Shown piece by piece: positions 5,639 through 10,390 of a stretch of DNA of 10,390 nucleotides. Each line of letters begins with the position of its first letter. Position 1 is the stretch's first letter. The notes below the pieces were generated by a model that saw only the letters and a list, made by a program, of their open reading frames with translations, was not told the origin of the DNA and searched no databases. Both the position numbers and the translations under genes were made by a program. Source of the stretch: DASWKG01 sp036396755 (GTDB lineage: Bacteria > Actinomycetota > UBA4738 > CALAEC01); the NCBI GenBank assembly GCA_036396755.1, contig DASWKG010000101.1:1-10390 (forward strand), written 5' to 3'.

Positions 5639-6103
5639 ATGACTGAGACGGGCTCCAGGAAGAGAAGCATGGTCGCGTTGCTCCTGGCGGGCATCGTGAT
5701 CGGCGGGATGTTCATCGGCACGGCGAACGCCAACATCACCACGAACGTGAATCACACCTGGTCGCACATCAAGCGGAAGGCGGACCCGTACTACGGGACC
5801 ACGGGCTACCAGCGCAGCTCCGCCATCACCATCGCGACCGGCGAGGTGCTCTACGGCGAGAGCATCTGCCCCGGCTTGACCTACCCGACCGGCGGCGGCG
5901 CCTTCACCTCGGCCACGAACATGAGCATCGAGGCCTCCTACCCGATCGACAGCGACCCGACGAGCAATGCCGCCGGGTTCGAGGGCTGGGGGGTGTACGT
6001 CCGCAACGACAGCGGAGGGGCAGGCACCTTCACGGTGTACGCGGTCTGCCAGTACGCGGCGGACCTCGACGCGAACTACACCTCGGGCACGATCGCCCGG
6101 TAG
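5639..6103 (+). CDS. Small secreted protein of unknown function
   Basis: 154 aa. A signal peptide is clear: a basic n-region (SRKRS, 6-10), a hydrophobic core (MVALLLAGIVIGGMFIG, 11-27) and an ANA cleavage motif (29-31), giving a mature protein of about 123 aa exported by Sec. The mature part is rich in Gly, Thr, Ser and Tyr and has short alternating strands such as MSIEASYPI and GWGVYVRND, then FTVYAVCQYA. This suggests a small beta-sandwich. Cys77 and Cys137 are the only cysteines and could form a disulfide. I recognise no named family. The start is supported by AGGAAGGGGA 4 nt upstream. It is monocistronic: its promoter lies in a 150-bp gap and a hairpin follows. Confidence 0.82.
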   Translation: MTETGSRKRSMVALLLAGIVIGGMFIGTANANITTNVNHTWSHIKRKADPYYGTTGYQRSSAITIATGEVLYGESICPGLTYPTGGGAFTSATNMSIEASYPIDSDPTSNAAGFEGWGVYVRNDSGGAGTFTVYAVCQYAADLDANYTSGTIAR

Positions 6104-6129
6104 TCACGACGCCGGCGGGGGATCCCGAT

Positions 6130-6159
6130 GAAGGCCGGCTCCTTCGGGGGCCGGCCTTC
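6130..6159. terminator. UUCG-capped hairpin, bidirectional terminator
   Basis: A 13-bp stem (6130-6142 with 6147-6159, one G-T wobble) is closed by a TTCG tetraloop inside C(UUCG)G, an exceptionally stable cap on the plus-strand transcript. It lies between the convergent secreted-protein and YyaL-like genes, and its right arm ends at the base next to the YyaL-like stop codon (6160-6162). No U-tract follows on either side. Position and strength make a shared terminator the best reading. Confidence 0.75.
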
Positions 6160-8205
6160 CTACGGCGTGAGCTCTGTGGCCAGCGCCTCGGGGGTCGTGA
6201 CCGGGCGGCGGCAGAGGAAGCGCTCGCAGACGTAGGCCGCCGCCTTGCCGTCGACGCGCTCCCGTCCCTCGAGCAGGGGCACGGCCTTCGCCGCGCTCGG
6301 GTCGCCCGGGTCGCCGGCGGCCAGCACGGCGTTCGGCAGGTAGCGGCGCCAGACCTCGTCGATCAGCGCCTTCGCGTCGGGTGACGCCGGGTCGCCGGCG
6401 ATCGCGATCTCCATCGAGCGCGAGAGGTACAGGTCGGCCGCGCCCAGCGCGTGGCCGAGCATCGAGGCGGCCCGGCCCATGATGTCCCGTACCGGCCGGA
6501 GCGCGTCGACGCCGGCGCGCTCGTAGTCCACCTCGCCCGTCAGCATCGCGAGGCGCTGCAGCACCTCGGCCGCGACCGAGTTGCCGGACGGCACCGCGTT
6601 GTCGAACAGCTCCTTCGGCCGGACCACCAGCTCCTCCTGGTCGGTGCCCGTCTGGAAGAAGCCGCCCTCGGGGTCGCGGAAGAGCCGCAGCAGGTCGTCC
6701 GCGAGGCGTCGCGCCTCCTCGACCCACCGCGGCTCGAACGTCGTCTGGTATAGGTCGAGGCACGCGGCGGCGAGCAGCGCGTGGTCGTCGGCGAACGCCG
6801 GCCCGCTCGTCCGCCCCGCCCGCCAGGCGCGGAGGAGCCTCCCATCGCTCCCTCGGAGCTCGGAGAGGACGAACCCGGCTGCCGCCACCGCCGCGTCGAC
6901 GTACCGGGGCACCCCGAACGTCCTTCCCGCCTCGGCGAGCGCCGAGACGGCGAGCGCGTTCCACCCGGTCAGCACCTTGTCGTCGGTCCCCGGGGCGACG
7001 CGGCCCGCGCGCGCCGCGAACAGCCTGCGCCGCCCCTGCTCCACCGCCTCCCGCAGCTCGTCGACTCCGACGCCCTGCTCCGCGGCGACCGCCTCGGGCG
7101 AGCGAGGGGTCCACAGGACGTTCGTGCCCTCCCAGTTGCCCTCGCGCGTCGCGCCGAACCACGCCCCGGTGATCTCGCCGTGCGGTCCGGCCGCCTCGAG
7201 GAGCTCGTCGAGCGACCAGACGAAGAACTTCCCCTCGACCCCCTCGGAGTCGGCGTCCTGCGCGGAGGAGAATCCGCCGCCCTCCTGCCGCAGCTCGCGG
7301 AGCAGGTAGTCGAGCGTCTCGGTCGCGACCTCGCGGTGACGGTCGTCGCCGGTCAACTGCCAGGCGTGCACGAGGAGGCGCGCGAGCTGCGCGTTGTCGT
7401 AGAGCATCTTCTCGAAGTGCGGAACGAGCCACCGCCCGTCGGTCGAGTAGCGGTGGAACCCCCCGCCCAGGTGGTCGCGGATCCCGCCGTTCGCCATCGC
7501 GCCGAGCGTGCGGGTCACCATGTCGAGCGCGTGCGGGTAGCCGCGCAGCTCGCAGCGGAGGAGGAACTCGAGCGTCATCGGCTGGGGGAACTTCGGGGGC
7601 GCGCCGAACCCGCCCCACTGCCGGTCGAATGAGGCGAGGAGCGTGCCGTGCGCCTCGCGCAGGATGCCCTCGTCGATCGGTTCCCGCGACGCGCGCGGCC
7701 GCGCGCTCGACGCGATCGCCTCCACCACCCGCCGGCCCTGCTCGAGCAGCTCCTCGCGCCGGTCGCGCCACGCCTCCGCGATCGCCTCGAGCACCGTCCG
7801 GAACGCGGGCAGGCCGTGGCGCTCCTCCTTCGGGAAGTAGGTGCCCGCGAAGAAGGGCCGCCCCTCGGCGTCGAGGAACGCGGTCATCGGCCAGCCGCCG
7901 TGGCCGGTCATCGCCTGGACGGCATCCATGTAGATCGCGTCCACGTCGGGTCGCTCCTCGCGGTCGACCTTGATCGAGACGAAGTGCTCGTTCATGAGCC
8001 GCGCGGTCTCCTCGTCCTCGAACGACTCGTGGGCCATCACGTGACACCAGTGGCAGGCCGCGTAGCCGACCGAGAGCAGGATCGGCTTGTCCTCGGTCCG
8101 CGCACGCGCCAGCGCCTCGTCGCCCCACTCGTGCCAGTCGACCGGGTTGCCGGCGTGCTGCAGCAGGTAGGGGCTCGTCGCCCGGGCGAGCCGGTTCGGG
8201 GCCAT
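6160..8205 (-). CDS. YyaL/SPATA20-like thioredoxin-domain protein (DUF255)
   Basis: 681 aa, the usual length for this widely conserved cytoplasmic family. It opens with the family's signature NRLARATSPYLLQHAGNPVD (4-23), then a thioredoxin-like domain with CHWC (51-54) in the redox position and GGWPMTAFLDAEGRPFFAGT (103-122). The remainder is a large helical domain resembling an (alpha/alpha)6 barrel of the glycosidase/epimerase type, including PKFPQPMTLEFLLR and GGFHRYSTDGRWLVPHFEKM. The biochemical role of YyaL/SPATA20 is not established; redox-linked or sugar-related functions have been suggested from the fold. The ATG at 8205 is chosen because the conserved N-terminus begins there and longer in-frame versions would run over the divergent gene. 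A TAGAGT hexamer lies 8 nt upstream. Confidence 0.93.
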   Translation of the reverse strand: MAPNRLARATSPYLLQHAGNPVDWHEWGDEALARARTEDKPILLSVGYAACHWCHVMAHESFEDEETARLMNEHFVSIKVDREERPDVDAIYMDAVQAMTGHGGWPMTAFLDAEGRPFFAGTYFPKEERHGLPAFRTVLEAIAEAWRDRREELLEQGRRVVEAIASSARPRASREPIDEGILREAHGTLLASFDRQWGGFGAPPKFPQPMTLEFLLRCELRGYPHALDMVTRTLGAMANGGIRDHLGGGFHRYSTDGRWLVPHFEKMLYDNAQLARLLVHAWQLTGDDRHREVATETLDYLLRELRQEGGGFSSAQDADSEGVEGKFFVWSLDELLEAAGPHGEITGAWFGATREGNWEGTNVLWTPRSPEAVAAEQGVGVDELREAVEQGRRRLFAARAGRVAPGTDDKVLTGWNALAVSALAEAGRTFGVPRYVDAAVAAAGFVLSELRGSDGRLLRAWRAGRTSGPAFADDHALLAAACLDLYQTTFEPRWVEEARRLADDLLRLFRDPEGGFFQTGTDQEELVVRPKELFDNAVPSGNSVAAEVLQRLAMLTGEVDYERAGVDALRPVRDIMGRAASMLGHALGAADLYLSRSMEIAIAGDPASPDAKALIDEVWRRYLPNAVLAAGDPGDPSAAKAVPLLEGRERVDGKAAAYVCERFLCRRPVTTPEALATELTP

Positions 8206-8213
8206 CGCGCTCC

Positions 8214-8234
8214 ACTCTACGGGGGGCTTAGACT
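8214..8234. promoter_or_regulatory. Back-to-back candidate -10 elements of the divergent pair
   Basis: The minus strand has TAGAGT (8219-8214), 8 nt before the YyaL-like ATG. The plus strand has TAGACT (8229-8234), about 29 nt before the ATG of the small Trp-rich protein. Nine bases separate them. Support is hexamer similarity and position only. Confidence 0.35.
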
Positions 8235-8251
8235 GCGCGCAGGACGCGCCC

Positions 8252-8258
8252 GAGGAGG
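8252..8258 (+). promoter_or_regulatory. Ribosome binding site of the small Trp-rich protein gene
   Basis: GAGGAGG five bases before the ATG at 8264. A second in-frame ATG (8270) follows two codons later and is preceded by weaker sequence, so the first is preferred. Confidence 0.65.
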
Positions 8259-8263
8259 ACGAG

Positions 8264-8506
8264 ATGGAGATGGAGGAGCAGTTCCACGACGCGATCGCGA
8301 AGCTGGAGATCGTCTCGCAGGAGGGAAAGCCGCCCGACGCGTGGCGGGAGTTCGACCACGTCGCGCTCGAGGACTTCTGGCGCGCGTGGCCCGACATCCG
8401 CGGCTGGGGCGAGTGGCTCTGGCAGCTCGTCGACAAGGAGCGCGGCGAGAAGGCGGCCCCGCTGAGCCAAGAGGACTCCGACTACGAGGAGATCGGCGGG
8501 GGCTGA
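8264..8506 (+). CDS. Small acidic tryptophan-rich protein of unknown function
   Basis: 80 aa with no signal peptide or membrane segment. I recognise no family. It has an acidic N-terminus (MEMEEQFHDAIAKLE), a middle with six tryptophans at 27, 39, 42, 48, 51 and 53 (including AWPDIRGWGEWLWQL), and an acidic tail rich in Asp/Glu. The pattern suggests a compact helical protein with an aromatic core or a binding surface. The start is supported by GAGGAGG five bases before the ATG, and a TAGACT hexamer precedes it. It is divergent from the YyaL-like gene and its last 25 bp overlap the 3' end of the FrhB-like gene on the other strand. That overlap raises a small doubt, but the ribosome binding site and composition favour a real gene. 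Confidence 0.68.
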   Translation: MEMEEQFHDAIAKLEIVSQEGKPPDAWREFDHVALEDFWRAWPDIRGWGEWLWQLVDKERGEKAAPLSQEDSDYEEIGGG

Positions 8507-9651
8507 GCTTCGGCGGCGGGCGGGGCGGCCTCCTCCGGCAGGATGCCCGGGAAGCTCCACTCGGGGGGCAGCTCGTCCCCCGGCCACCGCTTCCGCTGCT
8601 TGACCGCCAGCTTGTTCATGAGCTCGACCGCGCCCGGGTCCTCCTCGGCCGCATCGCGGTCCTCCACGATCCCCTCGGCCTTCGCCCGCGCCCAGATGTC
8701 GGCCCCGCGGTCGGTCCGCACGATCGTCAGCGTCCACCCGCCCTGCTGGCCCAGCCCGCCGAACGAGATGTCGGCGTGCTCGGCGGCGAAGTCGGGGCAT
8801 TTCAGGCAGCCGGGCCGCGTGTACTGCTGGGCCTCCTTCAGCGAGAAGCGGTGCTCTTCGCCGTCGCGCGTGTAGATGAGGAGCCGGCCCTTCACGTTGA
8901 CGCGCACGACGTCGTCGAGCGAGAGCCCGAGCTTGGTCTCGATGATCTCGTTGTTCAGCCCCTCGTAGGTGAACGTCTTCGAGCACAGGAGGCCGAGCGT
9001 CCAGGCGATCCGCCGCCGGTACTTGTTGAGCCGCCGCGCCTCGAGCGCGCCGGTGACCGACGCCTGGCACGACATCCCCACCAGCGCGACCTGGTTCAGC
9101 CCCATCTGCATCGCGGTCGTGAGCGCCAGCGGGTTCGCCGAGTACGTGTAGCGCGAGCCTGCCGTCGCGTGGACCTCGTCCTCGGTGGTGACGACCGTAG
9201 GCTCGGCGTCCCAGGGGCGCTCCTCCGAGAGCTTCGAGGTCAGCGCGCCGTCGATCTCGCCGCTGCGGAGCCCCCAGCACAGGAGCGCCGAGACGACCCC
9301 GCCGTCCTGTCCGGCCGCGAGGGAGCGCGGATCGGTCGCTCGGGCCAGCACCACCTCGCGGTGGACGCCGATGACCTCGTCGGCACGGCGCGTCCGGCCG
9401 AAGAACGCCTCCTCGATCTCCGGCTCCCACGCCCGGAAGCGCGGGCAGGCGCGCGTGCAGATCGAGCAGCCGTTGTCGCCGTGCGTGCAGTGCTCGGGCG
9501 GGGTCTCCTCGAGCTGGACCGGCTTGTTGTCCTCGTAGCCGAGGACGTGGAAGGGGCAGACGACGATGCAGGCCGAGCATCCCGTGCAGAGGCCGGAGTC
9601 GACGACCTCGTGGTAGAGCTCGCGCCACTGCACCTTCTCGGGCGTCGCCAC
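8482..9651 (-). CDS. Coenzyme F420 hydrogenase/dehydrogenase beta subunit family protein (FrhB-like)
   Basis: 389 aa. Two ferredoxin-type [4Fe-4S] motifs open the protein: Cys22, 25, 28 and 32 (CTGCSACIVVCP), and Cys55, 62, 65 and 69 (C-x6-C-x2-C-x3-CP). The FrhB catalytic domain follows, with GQDGGVVSALLCWGL (114-128), VALVGMSCQ (188-196), LLCSKTF and CLKCPDFAAEHADISFGG (282-299), which supplies further conserved cysteines. Family members bind flavin and pass electrons between iron-sulfur clusters and F420 or other partners (FrhB, F420-dependent sulfite reductase, plant HCAR). No hydrogenase or dehydrogenase partner is in the window, so the redox couple is unknown. The GTG at 9651 is chosen because a perfect TATACT lies 6 nt upstream, leaderless style. 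Its C-terminal tail is Pro/Ala-rich. Confidence 0.92.
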   Translation of the reverse strand: MATPEKVQWRELYHEVVDSGLCTGCSACIVVCPFHVLGYEDNKPVQLEETPPEHCTHGDNGCSICTRACPRFRAWEPEIEEAFFGRTRRADEVIGVHREVVLARATDPRSLAAGQDGGVVSALLCWGLRSGEIDGALTSKLSEERPWDAEPTVVTTEDEVHATAGSRYTYSANPLALTTAMQMGLNQVALVGMSCQASVTGALEARRLNKYRRRIAWTLGLLCSKTFTYEGLNNEIIETKLGLSLDDVVRVNVKGRLLIYTRDGEEHRFSLKEAQQYTRPGCLKCPDFAAEHADISFGGLGQQGGWTLTIVRTDRGADIWARAKAEGIVEDRDAAEEDPGAVELMNKLAVKQRKRWPGDELPPEWSFPGILPEEAAPPAAEAQPPPISS

Positions 9652-9657
9652 GGGTCG

Positions 9658-9663
9658 AGTATA
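9658..9663 (-). promoter_or_regulatory. Candidate -10 element of the FrhB-like gene
   Basis: TATACT on the minus strand followed by CGACCC and the GTG start: 6-nt spacing, with no room for a ribosome binding site after the predicted start point. It is the best -10 match in the window. No clear -35 was seen. Confidence 0.55.
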
Positions 9664-9694
9664 GGGGCGGAGCGCGAGGCGGGCGCCCAGGGAG

Positions 9695-9700
9695 TACGGT
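9695..9700 (+). promoter_or_regulatory. Candidate -10 element of the cupredoxin lipoprotein gene
   Basis: TACGGT lies 10 nt before the ATG at 9711, predicting a leader of only a few bases. The evidence is weak (hexamer and position). It is divergent from the TATACT element of the FrhB-like gene. Confidence 0.3.
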
Positions 9701-9710
9701 CCGGGATGAG

Positions 9711-10166
9711 ATGAGGAGGGGACCGTCTTCGATCGTGCTGGTGGTGGCGCTCCTCGCCGCCTCGTGCGGAGACGGGGAGGAGGCCGCGCAAGAGAGCACC
9801 ATCACGATCGCCGGACAGACCGCGAACGACCACGGGCTGGCGGACGTGTCGGGGGCGGGCGGCTTCGTGCTCGATCTGGGCGACCTCTACTTCTCTCCGA
9901 CGGTCCTCACGGGCACCCCCGGCCAGGTCGTCACGATCGCCGCACGCAACGTTGGAGAGACCGCCCACACCTTCACGGTACCCGAGCAGGGCATCGACCT
10001 GACCGTTGAGCCCGGGGCCCGCGTCAGCGCGGCCGTCACCTTCCCCGCGTCCGGGGTGGTGGCGTTCGTCTGCACGTTCCACGCCGCGGAAGGCATGGTC
10101 GGCGGCCTGGCCAGCGGAGGGGTGGGGGGACCGCCGGTCGAAGAGAGCGACCCGTACGACTCCTAG
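9711..10166 (+). CDS. Cupredoxin-domain lipoprotein (plastocyanin-like)
   Basis: 151 aa. A short basic n-region (MRR) and hydrophobic core (IVLVVALLAA) lead to a lipobox-like AASC with Cys19, followed by an acidic spacer (GDGEEAAQES). This indicates a lipid-anchored protein on the outer face of the membrane. The mature part is a single cupredoxin domain: YFSPTVLTGTPGQVV (60-74), then GETAHTF with His86, VEPGARV, and VVAFVCTFHAAEGMVG with Cys121, His124 and Met129. These form a complete type 1 copper site, His-Cys-His-Met, as in plastocyanin and pseudoazurin, so an electron-transfer role is likely. Its redox partner is unknown. The stop overlaps that of the IscA/ErpA-like gene on the other strand. 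Confidence 0.9.
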   Translation: MRRGPSSIVLVVALLAASCGDGEEAAQESTITIAGQTANDHGLADVSGAGGFVLDLGDLYFSPTVLTGTPGQVVTIAARNVGETAHTFTVPEQGIDLTVEPGARVSAAVTFPASGVVAFVCTFHAAEGMVGGLASGGVGGPPVEESDPYDS

Positions 10167-10390
10167 ACCGAGAAGGACTCGCCGCAGGAGCACTCGGAGA
10201 CCGCGTGGGGGTTCTTCACCTTGAACCCGCCGCCGAGGAGCGCGTCGTCGAACTCGAGGACCGAGCCGTCGATGATCGGGACACTCCGCGGGTCGACGAG
10301 CACCCGCAGCCCGTGGCCCTCGATCACGATGTCGTCGTCGGCCTTCGCCTGCTCGAACGAGAGCTGGTAGCTGAACCCTGCGCAGCCGCC
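10163..10390 (-). CDS. A-type iron-sulfur carrier protein (IscA/ErpA/HesB family), partial
   Basis: The 3' part of a minus-strand gene; 75 residues are visible and the 5' end lies beyond the right edge (about 35-45 residues missing by family length). GGCAGFSYQLSFEQ holds the first conserved cysteine, and NPHAVSECSCGESFSV at the C-terminus holds the C-x-C pair. These three cysteines bind iron or an [Fe-S] cluster for delivery to apo-proteins in the cytoplasm. The internal LRVLVDPRSVPIIDGSVLEF matches the family's DP-S----G---DF region. IscA, ErpA and SufA cannot be separated from this fragment. The final TAG shares bases with the cupredoxin TAG in a CTAG palindrome, leaving no room for an intergenic terminator. 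Confidence 0.9.
   Translation of the reverse strand, partial: GGCAGFSYQLSFEQAKADDDIVIEGHGLRVLVDPRSVPIIDGSVLEFDDALLGGGFKVKNPHAVSECSCGESFSV

Noticed and set aside
7648..9714. Long plus-strand open frame opposite the YyaL-like and FrhB-like genes
   Set aside because: The translation is Arg/Val/Asp/Leu-rich with no domain, and it is antisense to two well-supported genes; GC-rich DNA yields such frames often.
9706..9714. Three-codon ORF ATG-AGA-TGA overlapping the cupredoxin start
   Set aside because: It could act as a tiny upstream ORF, but ATGAG repeats are common by chance and nothing else supports translation.
1..10390. tRNA, rRNA, CRISPR, transposase, integrase, phage or toxin-antitoxin elements
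   Set aside because: I looked on both strands and saw no cloverleaf with a CCA end, no regular direct repeats with spacers, and no recombinase motifs. Small structured RNAs cannot be excluded by eye.

Overview
The window is a gene-dense, very GC-rich stretch with short intergenic gaps, strong G/C bias at third codon positions, frequent GTG starts and overlapping stop/start codons. Gene content (an atypical GroES-like protein, an F420-hydrogenase-beta-type iron-sulfur protein, cupredoxin lipoprotein, acyl-CoA dehydrogenase plus APH-type kinase) and repeated leaderless-type starts (TANNNT about 6 nt before the start codon) suggest an Actinomycetota member, perhaps of the Thermoleophilia type. 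The lineage is an inference; there is no rRNA or other marker here.

Layout. Left edge: the 5' end of a groES-like gene (minus), divergent from a PrmC/HemK-like methyltransferase (plus) whose catalytic NPPY motif reads HPPY. A long hairpin follows, then a two-gene minus-strand unit: GNAT acetyltransferase then RibD-C/DHFR-like reductase. The GNAT gene starts 18 bp from a divergent plus-strand operon: acyl-CoA dehydrogenase, APH-family kinase, HAD-like hydrolase and rhodanese. A small secreted protein gene follows with its own promoter-like element and leader. A UUCG-capped hairpin separates it from a convergent YyaL/SPATA20-like thioredoxin-domain gene (minus). Divergent from that is an 80-residue Trp-rich acidic protein of unknown function, overlapping tail-to-tail with an FrhB-like protein carrying two [4Fe-4S] motifs. 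The window closes with a cupredoxin-type lipoprotein (plus) whose stop codon overlaps that of a truncated A-type iron-sulfur carrier (IscA/ErpA) gene on the minus strand.

Most interesting biology. The dehydrogenase-kinase-HAD operon encodes as three separate proteins the three domain types fused in animal ACAD10. The ACAD10/ACAD11 and bacterial LvaA/LvaC systems phosphorylate 4-hydroxyacyl-CoA and then process it with the dehydrogenase-fold partner. A similar route for hydroxylated acids is a reasonable, unproven hypothesis here. At the regulatory level, the GNAT/dehydrogenase gap has a symmetric TACCATA core that gives each strand its own -10 hexamer exactly 6 nt from its GTG, a compact candidate bidirectional leaderless promoter. 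No mobile elements, CRISPR arrays, tRNAs or rRNAs were seen, and no gene-free stretch exceeds 300 bases.
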